Positions 1 to 9,377 are shown, counted from the stretch's first letter. The stretch is 64,000 nucleotides of DNA from Bacteroidota bacterium (GCA_003250395.1 QKGM01000007.1:62001-126000); one strand, 5' to 3'. Program-made: numbers and translations. The notes: generated by a model from the sequence alone, not told the origin.

Positions 1-1893
1 GAGCATATGAAGAACATTCATGTTATTTTTCGATATCTGATGATCAATAAGCTCCTGGTAACGTTCAAGTTTTGCCCCGTGATAACCTCCTATACTCTTA
101 TGAAAATAGGAAGTTGAGGCATCATTGAAGGTATTGGTGGCAAGATTCAGAACCCTGAAATCAGGGTCTGTATCCTTCATGATAAGTTTGTCTGCACTTG
201 TAGGAACAAAGGGTTTGTCAACCAATGAAGCCTTTACAAAGTCTTTTTCATTAAGATATCTGCGGTTGATGGTATACATATCACCAATCACAAGCAGTGT
301 GAGGGTAATAAATAAGAAAGCCTTGTGAAGTTTCATGTAACTCCAGACAATGATAACTGCCCCGGCAAGCAGTATGAACAGAAAACTTCTGAAAGCGTCG
401 GCTTTAAATATTGCAATTCTGACCGCTTCCAGGCTGTTGGTAAAGAGCGAAACCTGTGTGGCAGCATCAGCACTTTTAGCTTTCATATCTGCATACTGGA
501 TAGCTTCCTGAGCACTCATGAAATCGAAAAATGCAGAGGGGATTAGTGCGAATATTAATGTGACCCCGGCCGTGATCCCTATAGCAATCAATACGGGTTT
601 TCGGAATTCATTGAAAGTTGTTTTTCCATTGACTATCTGGTTCAAAGCTAAAAAAGCAAGAATCGGCATACAGAGCTCTGCTATGACCAGCGTCATGGAT
701 ACCGCCCTGAATTTGTTATAACCAGGAATATAATCGAGGAAGAAATCGGAGAGAGGCATAAAATTATGTCCCCATGCTAACGTAATGCTTAGTACTGTGG
801 CAATTAACAGTGCCCACTTTAAAGTCCCTTTCACGATAATGAGCCCGAGCACAAACAGGAAAACAACAATAGCTCCTACATAAACAGGTCCGGAGGTAAA
901 TGGTTGGTCTCCCCAGTAGGCGTTACTTTGTGCTACATATTGCCTCATCTGGGGATCAGCTTTTTGAAGCGCATCCTCATGATTACCGAGTGCATCGCTT
1001 GCCCCGCCTTTAATGTTGGGAATGAGTAAACTCCATGTTTCTCCGATACCATAACTCCATTGCGTAACATAATCCTTATCAAGACCGGCAGTCTGGTTCT
1101 TTTCATTAACAGTGAGTTCCGATTTTCCACGGGTAGACTCTTTTCCATATTCCCATGTTACCCATAAATTTGTTATGGAAGGAAGAACTGCAATGAGTGC
1201 TGCTGCTGCAAGCACCCCTGTAGCCTTAAGAAAAGTGGATAACTGCTTTTCTTTGAAGGCAACGATCTTTAATCCTGCCGCGATGATTAGCAATGTCAAT
1301 AGCAGATAGTATGTAATCTGAAGATGATTGGCCGTAAGTTGTAACGAGGCAGCTAAAGCAGTAAGGACTCCGCCTGCCAGGTATTTCCCACGGTATGTCA
1401 GAATTACACCTGCCACCACTGGTGCCATATATGCCATGGCATGTGCTTTGGAATTGTGTCCTGCTTCCAGAATTATAAAGAAATAGGAAGAGAACCCGTA
1501 GGCAAGGGCTCCGACAAGAGCCGTCCATGGGTCAGTCTTTAGTACAAGTAACAGAATAAAAAAGCCGAGAAAACTGATAAAAAGCAAACCTGCCGGCCCG
1601 GGTAACCCAAGCCTGAGAACAGAATCAACCTTTTTCATCAGGTTAGCAGGGTACTGGGTCGAAATTTGATATGCCGGCATTCCTCCAAACATTGAATTGG
1701 TCCAAAGCGGTTCTTCACCGGTTTTTGCCCTGAAGTCAATAATCTCTTTGGACATTCCGGTCCAATTCCTGATATCGCCTTGTTGTACTTTTTTCCCTTC
1801 TAATAATGGAGCAAAGTACACGAGCGAAATAACGAGGAAAATAATGATCGCGGTAATAATAGGGATCAGACGGGTTAACGGTCTTTTTTCCAT
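1..1893 (-). CDS. YfhO family polytopic membrane protein (3' end beyond window)
   Basis: The frame is open from an ATG at 1893 down to base 1, giving 631 codons, with the C-terminus beyond the left edge. The protein starts with a short cytoplasmic stretch and a membrane segment at about residues 9-30. Many hydrophobic segments follow, with large loops between them. The N-terminal motif [12 protein letters not shown], the phrase [13 protein letters not shown] and the later stretch [13 protein letters not shown] are typical of Bacteroidota YfhO-like proteins. That family groups with GT-C-type membrane proteins and in Firmicutes has been tied to lipoteichoic-acid glycosylation. No substrate can be assigned here. 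A TACCTTTG -7 box at 1968-1975 lies about 75 bases upstream of the start. Confident for the family, not for the function. Confidence 0.8.
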   Translation of the reverse strand, partial: MEKRPLTRLIPIITAIIIFLVISLVYFAPLLEGKKVQQGDIRNWTGMSKEIIDFRAKTGEEPLWTNSMFGGMPAYQISTQYPANLMKKVDSVLRLGLPGPAGLLFISFLGFFILLLVLKTDPWTALVGALAYGFSSYFFIILEAGHNSKAHAMAYMAPVVAGVILTYRGKYLAGGVLTALAASLQLTANHLQITYYLLLTLLIIAAGLKIVAFKEKQLSTFLKATGVLAAAALIAVLPSITNLWVTWEYGKESTRGKSELTVNEKNQTAGLDKDYVTQWSYGIGETWSLLIPNIKGGASDALGNHEDALQKADPQMRQYVAQSNAYWGDQPFTSGPVYVGAIVVFLFVLGLIIVKGTLKWALLIATVLSITLAWGHNFMPLSDFFLDYIPGYNKFRAVSMTLVIAELCMPILAFLALNQIVNGKTTFNEFRKPVLIAIGITAGVTLIFALIPSAFFDFMSAQEAIQYADMKAKSADAATQVSLFTNSLEAVRIAIFKADAFRSFLFILLAGAVIIVWSYMKLHKAFLFITLTLLVIGDMYTINRRYLNEKDFVKASLVDKPFVPTSADKLIMKDTDPDFRVLNLATNTFNDASTSYFHKSIGGYHGAKLERYQELIDHQISKNNMNVLHML

Positions 1894-1967
1894 AATAATT
1901 AGTTTAAGCCTGGGTCAGAATCGGTAAATGATGATTGGTTGTGATAAACCGGTTAATAATTTCAAGT

Positions 1968-1975
1968 CAAAGGTA
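1968..1975 (-). promoter_or_regulatory. Bacteroidota -7 box (TACCTTTG) for the YfhO-type gene
   Basis: The minus strand reads TACCTTTG, a full match to TAnnTTTG, upstream of the ATG at 1893. No TTG element is seen at the usual 19-21 base spacing, so only the -7 half is supported. Confidence 0.45.
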
Positions 1976-2031
1976 GCAAAAAGGGTTAATGTAAGGATTA
2001 ACCTACTGCAATGCCGGTTTTTTGAACAGAT

Positions 2032-2310
2032 TTATTCTCTTATTTCTTCATACTCCGTGTATTCGCCAACATTATCAAGGTTACCGGAACGAATGCTCTC
2101 CTGCGACGGCTCTTTCTTGATGCTTACTTTACCTGGTTTACCTGGATTTGGTTGCTCCTGTTCCGGCATTTGAAATCCAAACCTTTTCGACATTCTTGTC
2201 AGGTAGGCTTTGGTCAGGATTGGAAGCAGAATCCGGCTCAACAATCCCAATAAATAAAACGACAGGATGATAATCAGTAATATTTCAAAAAAACCAAGTG
2301 AAGCATTCAT
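2032..2310 (-). CDS. DUF4834 family small membrane protein
   Basis: This 92-residue protein has one hydrophobic segment near the N-terminus (about residues 6-32). A basic stretch (TRMSKRFGF) follows, then a charged, Pro/Gly-rich tail ending in EYTEYEEIRE. The layout and the juxtamembrane motif match DUF4834, a small single-pass family of unknown function found in Bacteroidota. It follows rpmH on the same strand after a hairpin at 2340-2369, so it may be transcribed separately or by readthrough. No catalytic residues are visible. Confidence 0.75.
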   Translation of the reverse strand: MNASLGFFEILLIIILSFYLLGLLSRILLPILTKAYLTRMSKRFGFQMPEQEQPNPGKPGKVSIKKEPSQESIRSGNLDNVGEYTEYEEIRE

Positions 2311-2339
2311 ATAGTTTGTGTTGATCAGTTAAACAGCAA

Positions 2340-2369
2340 AAGGAGGTAATGATTTTCCATTACCTCCTT
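2340..2369 (-). terminator. Strong hairpin between rpmH and the DUF4834 gene
   Basis: A perfect 12-base stem, AAGGAGGTAATG and its complement, encloses a 6-base loop. It lies just past the rpmH stop on the minus strand. The T run after the stem is short (TTTTGC), so it may be an inefficient terminator or an mRNA-stabilising end rather than a full stop. Confidence 0.6.
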
Positions 2370-2406
2370 CCGCTTAAAACAAACAGCGGTTCGTATGCTT
2401 ACGGAA

Positions 2407-2565
2407 TTATTTCCGGTCGAGATTCTCGTCAGAAACAGTTAGTTTCCAGCGGCCTTTGAGCCTTCTGGCTTTAAGAACCCTGCGGCCGTTAGCGGTGGCC
2501 ATACGGCTACGAAAGCCGTGCTTGTTCACTCTTTTTCTTCTGGATGGCTGGAATGTCCTCTTCAT
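2407..2565 (-). CDS. rpmH: 50S ribosomal protein L34
   Basis: The 52-residue product starts [19 protein letters not shown] and continues with [19 protein letters not shown], the unmistakable L34 signature. It is a component of the large ribosomal subunit. The frame could be extended 18 codons upstream, but that region contains a canonical promoter (2590-2619) and adds nothing L34-like, so the ATG at 2565 is chosen. The C-terminal tail [12 protein letters not shown] is slightly longer than in E. coli, as is common in Bacteroidota. The gene stands alone here rather than in the rpmH-rnpA order found in many bacteria. Confidence 0.97.
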   Translation of the reverse strand: MKRTFQPSRRKRVNKHGFRSRMATANGRRVLKARRLKGRWKLTVSDENLDRK

Positions 2566-2589
2566 AACACTAATTCTTTTTTGGGAGTG

Positions 2590-2619
2590 CAAAAGTAGCG
2601 TTTTTTTTCTACGTTGCAA
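2590..2619 (-). promoter_or_regulatory. Canonical Bacteroidota promoter of rpmH
   Basis: On the minus strand, TTG at 2619-2617 is followed by 19 bases and then TACTTTTG at 2597-2590, 24 bases before the rpmH ATG. Both elements and the spacing fit the primary sigma-factor consensus of the phylum. The promoter lies inside the longer alternative rpmH frame and so settles the start. Confidence 0.75.
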
Positions 2620-2664
2620 ACCACTGGTTATCTTTTTTTATAAATGCTGGGTTTTTATTAAAAT

Positions 2665-2698
2665 AAACCCGCCCGATGCTATACATTCGGACGGGTTT
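2665..2698 (-). terminator. Intrinsic terminator downstream of pepD
   Basis: An inverted repeat, AACCCGTCCGA with TCGGGCGGGTT on the minus strand (one mismatch, 10-base loop), is followed by a T-rich run. It sits between the pepD stop at 2763 and the rpmH promoter, as expected for the end of the pepD transcript. Confidence 0.6.
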
Positions 2699-2762
2699 TC
2701 GCTTATTTCCGCTGTGTGGAACAACCGGATAAGCTGCCCAAGGTTAACAAACCGCTTCCGGG

Positions 2763-4223
2763 TTATTTTAAGGGCGCATCCCTGAGTGTAGCTACAAGGA
2801 AGTCCCAGAATTTCTGAACAGTTTCAATATTTACCCGCTCATCAGGGGAGTGAGGTGACCTGATTGTTGGACCAAATGAAATCATATCCCAGTTGGGATA
2901 AACTCCGCCTAGCAAACCGCACTCCAGTCCGGCGTGAATAGCTTTAATCTCTGGAATTCTGCCATATAATTTTTGGTATATATCCTGCATCTTTTTCAGG
3001 ATGGGTGAATCCATGTTGGGTTTCCAGCCCGGATAACCCCCATCAAGCTGCACATCAGCACCGGCCAGCTCAAATACCGAAGATAGCATGGCAGCCAGAT
3101 CTTCCTTGGCTGAATCAACAGAACTACGTAGTAAGCAGGAGATTTTTACTTTTCCAGCTTCTGTGGCTACACTGGCAAGGTTGTTTGATGTTTCAACCAA
3201 CCCTGGCATAGAGTCACTCATACGAATGACACCATTGGGGCAACCATATATGGCATTGGTAACTGACCATTGAGAGGTTTTGTCCATCAGAGCAGCAGGT
3301 ATCGGAGCCTTTTCAATGGTAAAGCAAAGGTTGGGTTCTGTAGCGCTGAGCTCAGCTTTGTATATGGCTTCATAATGAGCAACGCATTTAGCAAGTTTTT
3401 CAGCCTGATCGGCCGGGACAGTTACTACTGCAACTGCTTCACGCGGGATGGCATTACGAAGTCCTCCCCCTTTAACAGAAGCTATACGCAACCTGTGTTC
3501 GTCGGCAGAATGTTTTAGAAATCTAAACAGCAGTTTATTTGCGTTCCCCCGTCCAAGAATAATATCCATACCAGAATGGCCTCCCTTGAGGCCGGAAATC
3601 TTTAAGGTGTATGCTGCCAGATTTCCGGGGACAGCCTCCTCATCATAATCAAAAGTGATATTGGCATCAATACCACCAGCACAACCAACGTATAATTCAC
3701 CCTCATCTTCTGAATCCAGATTTAACAGAATATCAGATTGAAGTATACCCGGCTTCAGACCGAATGCCCCTGTCATCCCTGTTTCTTCATCAGCAGTGAA
3801 GAGAGCTTCAATAGGACCGTGTGCAATATCTTTCGATTCAAGAACAGCCATGGCTGCAGCTACGCCAATTCCGTTATCTGCCCCAAGTGTGGTGCCGTTG
3901 GCTTTAATCCATTCACCGTCTATTTTTACTTCTATGGGATCAGTGGTGAAATCATGTTTTTTTTCTGAATTGGCTTGAGGAACCATGTCGAGGTGCCCCT
4001 GCATCACGATCCCTTTACGATTTTCCATACCCTTGGTTGCAGGCTTACGGATGATCACGTTGCCAACTTCATCCATTATCGTTTCGAGACCAAGCCCTTT
4101 CCCAAAGTTGACCATAAATTCGCGGATTTTATCTTCACTCTTCGAGGGACGCGGAATCAGGGTGAGGCTACGGAAGTTCTTCCAAATAGCCTGTGGTTGA
4201 AGTTGATTGAGTATTTCGTTCAT
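2763..4223 (-). CDS. pepD: Cytosol nonspecific dipeptidase / aminoacyl-histidine dipeptidase (M20C)
   Basis: The 486-residue length is right for PepD. It is a di-zinc M20 peptidase that hydrolyses cytosolic dipeptides, including Xaa-His. Visible landmarks are GHLDMVPQ (zinc ligand His and catalytic Asp), LGADNGIGVAAAMAV (bridging Asp), DEETGMTGAFGL (catalytic and metal Glu pair) and, near the C-terminus, HAGLECGLLG and GPTIRSPHSPDER carrying later metal and substrate ligands. The lid domain lies between the two catalytic halves. No signal peptide is present. The gene follows rsmG by 70 bases, and a TAACTTTG box in that gap suggests its own promoter. Confidence 0.93.
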   Translation of the reverse strand: MNEILNQLQPQAIWKNFRSLTLIPRPSKSEDKIREFMVNFGKGLGLETIMDEVGNVIIRKPATKGMENRKGIVMQGHLDMVPQANSEKKHDFTTDPIEVKIDGEWIKANGTTLGADNGIGVAAAMAVLESKDIAHGPIEALFTADEETGMTGAFGLKPGILQSDILLNLDSEDEGELYVGCAGGIDANITFDYDEEAVPGNLAAYTLKISGLKGGHSGMDIILGRGNANKLLFRFLKHSADEHRLRIASVKGGGLRNAIPREAVAVVTVPADQAEKLAKCVAHYEAIYKAELSATEPNLCFTIEKAPIPAALMDKTSQWSVTNAIYGCPNGVIRMSDSMPGLVETSNNLASVATEAGKVKISCLLRSSVDSAKEDLAAMLSSVFELAGADVQLDGGYPGWKPNMDSPILKKMQDIYQKLYGRIPEIKAIHAGLECGLLGGVYPNWDMISFGPTIRSPHSPDERVNIETVQKFWDFLVATLRDAPLK

Positions 4224-4266
4224 TTATCAATTTTATTTAATGGTGCGTATATTTTTTTTATTGCAA

Positions 4267-4274
4267 CAAAGTTA
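4267..4274 (-). promoter_or_regulatory. -7 box (TAACTTTG) for pepD
   Basis: A full TAnnTTTG match on the minus strand, 43 bases before the pepD ATG and just after the rsmG stop. No TTG is seen at the correct spacing. Confidence 0.4.
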
Positions 4275-4293
4275 AGTAAAAAGCTGAGAGCGA

Positions 4294-4911
4294 TCAGTAA
4301 ATATGAACTACTGCTTTTGTGTCGAAGAAGTCTTCGTAGAAAAAGTTGCTTAGATGATAAACATGGTAATGCCTGTTGATATCCTGTAACTCCTCTTCCA
4401 TGGACCCTCCCTTGATGTAAAGGATTCCGTTGCGCAGATGATTGATCTCTTCTCTGCGTATCCGACCACTGACCCATTCGCAGAACTCCGGAAGTCTGGT
4501 AACCGCCCTGCTGACAATAAAATCGTATTTCTCGGTTACTTCCTGAACACGTCCCCATCGGGGCTCTACATTTTCAAGCCCCAGTTCCGAAGATATTGCC
4601 TCAACAACCTTTATTTTCTTGCCTATACTGTCTAATAGTGTGAATTGTACCTCGGGAAAGAAAATGGCCAGCGGGATTCCCGGGAATCCCCCTCCCGTTC
4701 CTGCATCAAGTACATAGGTGCCTGGCTGAAACCTTACAATCCGGGCTATTGATAGAGAGTGAAGGACATGGTGAAGATATAAATTGTCAATGTCTTTCCT
4801 GGAAATCACATTTATCTTTTGGTTCCATTCAGTGTACAGCAATTGCAATCGATCGAATTTTTCTTTCTGTTCGGCTGTGAGTGTCGGGAAGTATTTGCTG
4901 ATGATTTCCAT
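4294..4911 (-). CDS. rsmG: 16S rRNA (guanine-527-N7)-methyltransferase
   Basis: The 205-residue product matches RsmG in length. This enzyme uses S-adenosylmethionine to methylate G527 of 16S rRNA. Evidence includes the N-terminal WNQKINVISRKD motif, the SAM-binding loop VLDAGTGGGFPGIPLAI, the acidic strand FTLLDSIGKKIKV, and FIVSRAVTRLPEF, where the SRA motif is typical of the family. It is probably soluble. It is transcribed away from the glucosaminidase gene, with about 160 bases between the two starts, and lies upstream of pepD. No oddity was seen. Confidence 0.95.
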   Translation of the reverse strand: MEIISKYFPTLTAEQKEKFDRLQLLYTEWNQKINVISRKDIDNLYLHHVLHSLSIARIVRFQPGTYVLDAGTGGGFPGIPLAIFFPEVQFTLLDSIGKKIKVVEAISSELGLENVEPRWGRVQEVTEKYDFIVSRAVTRLPEFCEWVSGRIRREEINHLRNGILYIKGGSMEEELQDINRHYHVYHLSNFFYEDFFDTKAVVHIY

Positions 4912-5021
4912 GGTTTTGGATCAACGGTCGTATAATTTGCGGGATTTGGAAAAACTTTGTAAATTTAGGAAAATTATCACATTTGCGTTCTTAAGAAAAT
5001 GTGTCACTGGTTATTCTTTCA

Positions 5022-5051
5022 TTGTATTCAAATTGAAATGGGCTAATTTTG
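5022..5051 (+). promoter_or_regulatory. Canonical promoter of the glucosaminidase gene
   Basis: TTG at 5022-5024, 19 bases, then TAATTTTG at 5044-5051, 21 bases before the ATG at 5073. Both boxes and the spacing fit the Bacteroidota consensus. Confidence 0.75.
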
Positions 5052-5072
5052 CCCTCTTAATTAATCACCGGA

Positions 5073-6056
5073 ATGAGAAAGATAATGGCTGTTTTTACAG
5101 CATTTCTGATCACACTGTCTATTGCTGCCCAGAATGATAGTGCATTTTATATAAGAGAGCGCTACATAGCGACTTATCGAGAGATAGCTATAGATAAAAT
5201 GCGAGAGTTCAAGATCCCGGCAAGCATTACCCTTGCTCAGGGGGTACTGGAATCTGGGGCAGGAAGGAGTGATCTTGCCCGTTACGCCAACAACCATTTT
5301 GGAATCAAGTGCCATAAGGGTTGGGAGGGCGATTATTTTATCAAGGATGATGATGCCAAAGGGGAGTGCTTTCGAAAGTACAATAAGGCAGATGAGTCCT
5401 TTCGCGACCATTCTCTGTTTCTGACTTCCCGTGCTCACTACGCACCTCTGTTTAAGTTAGATATTAGCGATTACAAAGGCTGGGCTTATGGTTTGAAAGC
5501 CGCCGGTTATGCCACAAACCCTAACTACCCGCAATTACTATTGAAAATAATTGAAGAGCATAAGCTTTATGCATACGATAGTATCGGGCTGAATCTGGAA
5601 CCTAAGCCTGATTCTGTCTCAAGTCACGATTTTGCTGATGAACCTGATGTAACTACGGCAGCTGAAAGTAATGACATGGCGTTACAGCGATACAGAAGTG
5701 GCCCGTCTGACAGGCAGGTTTTCCTGAAGAATGGTATTAAATGTGTTGTTGCTCAACCTGGAGATACATACATTGCCTTATCAGTCAACTTTAAGTTATC
5801 GCTTGAAGATATTTATCGGTTTAATGACCTGGTAGATGGTGCGATGCTGAAGTCGGGTGATGTTGTCTATATTCAAAAAAAGGCTAAAAGGACTGAGCAC
5901 GATTTTCACATTGTGAGACCCGGTGAGACTCTTCACTCAATTGCCCAATTGTATGGGATAAGACTTACTTTGCTGGAGCGGAGAAATTCATTAAATAGCA
6001 GGGATACGCTTACACCTGGTGATAAAATTTGGCTTAATTACAGAAAGATTGAATAA
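5073..6056 (+). CDS. Secreted glucosaminidase-domain protein with LysM repeats
   Basis: The 327-residue protein has a signal peptide (about residues 1-20, ending IAAQ). A glucosaminidase domain (GH73-like, about 28-170) follows, with the motif ITLAQGVLESGAGRSDLA, whose Glu is the expected catalytic acid, and then NNHFGIKCHKGWEGD. A linker leads to two LysM-like modules: a weak one around 215-263 and a clear one, HIVRPGETLHSIAQLYGI, near 278-322. It probably cleaves peptidoglycan glycan strands in the periplasm or at the envelope, held there by LysM binding. A canonical promoter precedes it. The ModE-like gene follows after 11 bases and is likely cotranscribed. Confidence 0.88.
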   Translation: MRKIMAVFTAFLITLSIAAQNDSAFYIRERYIATYREIAIDKMREFKIPASITLAQGVLESGAGRSDLARYANNHFGIKCHKGWEGDYFIKDDDAKGECFRKYNKADESFRDHSLFLTSRAHYAPLFKLDISDYKGWAYGLKAAGYATNPNYPQLLLKIIEEHKLYAYDSIGLNLEPKPDSVSSHDFADEPDVTTAAESNDMALQRYRSGPSDRQVFLKNGIKCVVAQPGDTYIALSVNFKLSLEDIYRFNDLVDGAMLKSGDVVYIQKKAKRTEHDFHIVRPGETLHSIAQLYGIRLTLLERRNSLNSRDTLTPGDKIWLNYRKIE

Positions 6057-6067
6057 CCTTCAGGCTT

Positions 6068-6457
6068 ATGGATAAAATTGTTGAAAAAGTAGACCAGCTT
6101 TTCCCTGAGTATAAAATCTGGATTGCAGATGAAAAAGGATGCGGGATTCTTGGCGATGGTAAATGGAGAATCTTAAAGGCTGTTGAAGAGTATGGGTCGC
6201 TGGTAGCCGCTTGTAAGGCATTGAATATAACTTACCGGCGTACATGGGGCGATTTGCAAACCATAGGCCTGCAGCTTGGATTTCCCCTTTTATCTACAAT
6301 ACGGGGCGGCAGGGATGGTGGTGGTAGCGCCCTATCTCCCCAGGGGAAGTTACTGGTGGAGGCTTTCGACAGGTTTCATCAGAGAACAGACCAGGTGGTA
6401 AATGAAGCCTTGGCAGCGTTTCTCGATGAGGTGAAATCGATAAGGTCTGAGGATTGA
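6068..6457 (+). CDS. ModE N-terminal-like winged-helix transcriptional regulator
   Basis: This 129-residue protein matches the LysR/ModE-type winged-helix domain: a wing strand around GCGILGDGKWRILKAVEEYG, then the recognition region SLVAACKALNITYRRTWGDL, and a C-terminal dimerisation helix. The length accounts only for the DNA-binding half. The molybdate-binding MOP/TOBE domains of full ModE are absent, as in many standalone family members. No molybdate gene is adjacent. Its 11-base spacing after the glucosaminidase gene suggests one transcript, but a regulatory link between the two is not shown. Confidence 0.8.
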   Translation: MDKIVEKVDQLFPEYKIWIADEKGCGILGDGKWRILKAVEEYGSLVAACKALNITYRRTWGDLQTIGLQLGFPLLSTIRGGRDGGGSALSPQGKLLVEAFDRFHQRTDQVVNEALAAFLDEVKSIRSED

Positions 6458-6547
6458 TTAATTAGGGGTACTACATGGTTAAGAGGCAATATTCTATCGT
6501 TTTTCACCCATAATAACCTCCTGTTTCGCCCAGATCTATAGAAAACC

Positions 6548-9334
6548 CTATTTCTCTATAGTATAACCCCAGATGCGATTACCATCGGCAGTTACCAGGG
6601 TGGCAGGCTCATGTTTTCCTCCACTGTTCATGATTACAAAAGGGGTTCTTCCTTCGAAGGGGAGAGACCTGTATAACCCTTTTTGATCGAAGAGATATAT
6701 CTCTCCGGTCAGTGCACTAAATATGCCTAACAATGTTTGCCCGCCAACTGTGAAAAGTTCTGGAGCCGAACTGATTGGCCGCCGAAAGCGATATTGGAGG
6801 AGGATTTTTTTAAATCTGTCATAAACTACTAACTGGGGGCCGTCAACATAAATGAAATCGTTACTGTGGTCTTGATTGAAATCTCCATACACAAAAATGT
6901 GATCTTTCGAGAAGTTATCAAACACAGTTTTCTCTACTGCGCCCGATGCCGGGATATACACCAGGTTTCCCTGTGTGTCGGTGGTAAGCATTACCCCTTT
7001 GCTGTTAGTCTCATTGATATAATAAGTCGAATGTGAATTATTTGAGAAAGAATTACGAATATTCATAACCTGCTCACCTTTCAGGTTGGTGATCAGAACA
7101 TTCCCGTTTGCCTCAGGAATAATCAGATAGTCTCGGTTTTTGTCTTTCAGATACTTAAGCGATCCGGCGATAGGGTTCGAGGTTTTGGGCTTTTTCCATG
7201 ACCTGTCAATTGAGCCGTTGGCTTTGAAAGCATATACTACCTGACTTTCTCCCGGGCAAAAAATGCGATAATCTCCATTTTGAAGTTTAACCACCGAGAT
7301 AGAAGTTGCGGCCGGCTCGGGTAGCTTTATAGGGAACGGGGATACTGTTTTCCCTGTCGCATCAATCAAAAACAGGTAGTTGCGTGAATTGAAAAGATAT
7401 TGGATTTTCCCGTTTTTAAAATAGTCGACGCTGTGAACTTCCCCCAGAGGAATCTCGTTGAGTGCGATATTCCAGATTTGTTTTCCGGAATGGTCGATTA
7501 GTGCAGCTTTCTGGTTAGCAGTGAAAACTATCATAGCCTCCTTCCCGGGTAGCCTGTGCGCTTTTACATGATAGGGTTGCCTGAGAACATTCCCGTCGAC
7601 AATAACTTCCCACAGCGCGTTTTTGTTAACTGGTAGTGAGTCTGAAAAAATGATGGTATCGGTGTTTACAATAGTTGCTCCACTATCAGCCAGCGCATAG
7701 GAAACCCCGCTTGAACCCCGATCTATGGTATCGGGTGTGCTTTTTTGCTTCAGCGCGATGTGGGTAAAGAATAGTTCTTCTGCACCTGAAAATTGTAATC
7801 CTACTCCTTCTATGTCTTCCAGGCCTTGTCTGCTTTTATCCCATGAGGCAGCGGTACTGTCGTCGAAAAGATAGTGATGGAAGGCAATCGAGCGCGATGT
7901 ATTGTAATAGAGATAGATGTTTGATTGTCCCGACATTCCTTGCGCAAATTTTTGATAATCTGGGTTGTTAGCAAGTGTCTGGCCTGTCAGGTAGTTCATC
8001 AGCAATTGATGCAGGTTCTGTGATGAGGGGCTGAAGATGAAGAAGTCATCGAGCCTGAAGTAATAAACCTGATCAAAGTCAGGCATTACATTATTGAGAA
8101 ATCTGCCGAAAAAGTCTCCAAACCTGATGGCCCTGATTTCACGTCCGTTAATCGAAAGAACATTTTTCTGGAGGGCATTCGGAATGGTCTGGTTCAACAT
8201 TCGTTCCAACTGATCGCCATTTCTGCTTTTTACCAGCACAAGACTGTTTTCCTGAACTGTGGGCAATCCGGTATTGGTCATCGCGACGATAATTTCACTC
8301 AGGTTGGCGTCCTTCAGGTTCTGGATCGTTGATGCGCGAAGGAGCCTAGGTTCCACATCATCTCCTGAGATCGTTTCACTTAGATAATTATTGTAAGAAT
8401 CGGCAAAGTTGTTGAAATCGGCAAAACTGAAAGCTGCAAAATTCGCTGTGTTGTCGGGAATCATCTGCAACCCTTCGATAACCCCAGGTTCCTGGTTGCG
8501 GAAAAGTTTCAGGAAATCACTACCCATAGGCCTGGTAAAGCCCGATAGAAGCAATTGGTCTGAATGAACCACAAGGTCTAATTCTGACCATCTTGCAAAG
8601 TTTTTAAGTTTCTCAAACCCAGGAACTAATGCTCTTGTTGAAAAAGAACGGAGGAATCCTGGTAACCTTGAAAACTGTATGTACAGGTTGGCGTTTACAT
8701 TTTTACCGGCCGTACGGCTGACTTCTGCAAAGGCGGGATCATCAGCCAGTGACTTCTTTGATTCAAGCTGAGCAATCGAAGAATTGAGCAGTGAAATCTG
8801 GTAGCTTCCAATAAACAGGCCATTACGTATGAAATAGTAAAATGGGGTTGATCCGTTTTTAAATAAAATTCCCTTTAGCTCCTTGTTCTCTGCCGGCTCT
8901 TTCGTAGTACCATAATGGTTGATGAAACGCTCAACCGACGATTTGGAGTATGGGATTGGCAACTGTAGAATGAACAGAAAGTCGGCTGTTGTATCAGAAA
9001 CAGGGTTAATGCTAATGATCAGTTTCTTGTTTTCAAATATTTCATAAAGATCTTCGTCACTCCTGAGTGCTGAGTCGGCAGTGTGAATTACCTGGCTTAT
9101 CCGGTTAAAAGTACTCGTCTTCCTTAGTGAACTCCAAATCTGGTTGTCGCTTGATAATTTATCCCATAACAACGCAGGCCCATGCACCTGAAGCAGGGCA
9201 ATAGAATTGGCAGGAACTGCATTGATCGGGGGTAATGCTGGCTGTGAAAGATGCTGATAACCAAGCCAGACACCGATGCAGGCAGTCAGAAATATGAAGA
9301 TACCGGCAATCGTAAAAAGTCTTTTTCTTATCAT
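6548..9334 (-). CDS. Large envelope-anchored protein, DUF3352-like with C-terminal propeller-like repeats
   Basis: The frame allows 937 residues from 9361. The ATG at 9334 (928 residues) is preferred because the TACCTTTG box at 9370-9377 then leaves a normal leader and the product begins MIRKRLFTIAG, a clean membrane or signal sequence. An LTAC box within it could alternatively make it a lipoprotein. Residues about 30-560 resemble DUF3352-type extracytoplasmic domains, with conserved phrases such as ANSIALLQVHGPALLWDKL. Residues about 600-920 form repeated beta units (DHSGKQIWNI, DATGKTVSPFPIKL, DTQGNLVYIP, DQKGLYRSLPF) like a PQQ/WD propeller. No enzyme motif is visible. The gene converges on the ModE-like gene with a 90-base gap. 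Confidence 0.65.
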   Translation of the reverse strand: MIRKRLFTIAGIFIFLTACIGVWLGYQHLSQPALPPINAVPANSIALLQVHGPALLWDKLSSDNQIWSSLRKTSTFNRISQVIHTADSALRSDEDLYEIFENKKLIISINPVSDTTADFLFILQLPIPYSKSSVERFINHYGTTKEPAENKELKGILFKNGSTPFYYFIRNGLFIGSYQISLLNSSIAQLESKKSLADDPAFAEVSRTAGKNVNANLYIQFSRLPGFLRSFSTRALVPGFEKLKNFARWSELDLVVHSDQLLLSGFTRPMGSDFLKLFRNQEPGVIEGLQMIPDNTANFAAFSFADFNNFADSYNNYLSETISGDDVEPRLLRASTIQNLKDANLSEIIVAMTNTGLPTVQENSLVLVKSRNGDQLERMLNQTIPNALQKNVLSINGREIRAIRFGDFFGRFLNNVMPDFDQVYYFRLDDFFIFSPSSQNLHQLLMNYLTGQTLANNPDYQKFAQGMSGQSNIYLYYNTSRSIAFHHYLFDDSTAASWDKSRQGLEDIEGVGLQFSGAEELFFTHIALKQKSTPDTIDRGSSGVSYALADSGATIVNTDTIIFSDSLPVNKNALWEVIVDGNVLRQPYHVKAHRLPGKEAMIVFTANQKAALIDHSGKQIWNIALNEIPLGEVHSVDYFKNGKIQYLFNSRNYLFLIDATGKTVSPFPIKLPEPAATSISVVKLQNGDYRIFCPGESQVVYAFKANGSIDRSWKKPKTSNPIAGSLKYLKDKNRDYLIIPEANGNVLITNLKGEQVMNIRNSFSNNSHSTYYINETNSKGVMLTTDTQGNLVYIPASGAVEKTVFDNFSKDHIFVYGDFNQDHSNDFIYVDGPQLVVYDRFKKILLQYRFRRPISSAPELFTVGGQTLLGIFSALTGEIYLFDQKGLYRSLPFEGRTPFVIMNSGGKHEPATLVTADGNRIWGYTIEK

Positions 9335-9369
9335 GTTATACAGATGAATAGAATGAGCCAATTTTGGTT

Positions 9370-9377
9370 CAAAGGTA
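9370..9377 (-). promoter_or_regulatory. -7 box (TACCTTTG) for the 928-residue envelope protein
   Basis: A full TAnnTTTG match on the minus strand, 36 bases before the ATG at 9334 and only 9 before the ATG at 9361. The position favours the inner start. Confidence 0.45.

Noticed and set aside
2456-2785. A 109-codon plus-strand frame across rpmH and its promoter
   Set aside because: It is antisense to the certain L34 gene and its promoter and terminator, and has no domain character.
4220-4558. A 112-codon minus-strand frame overlapping rsmG
   Set aside because: It is an out-of-frame shadow of rsmG with no domain features.
6536-6561. Inverted repeat CTATAGAAA / TTTCTCTATAG at the end of the 928-residue gene
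   Set aside because: The arms pair only with a two-base bulge, the stem is AT-rich and no T run follows, so a terminator call is not safe.
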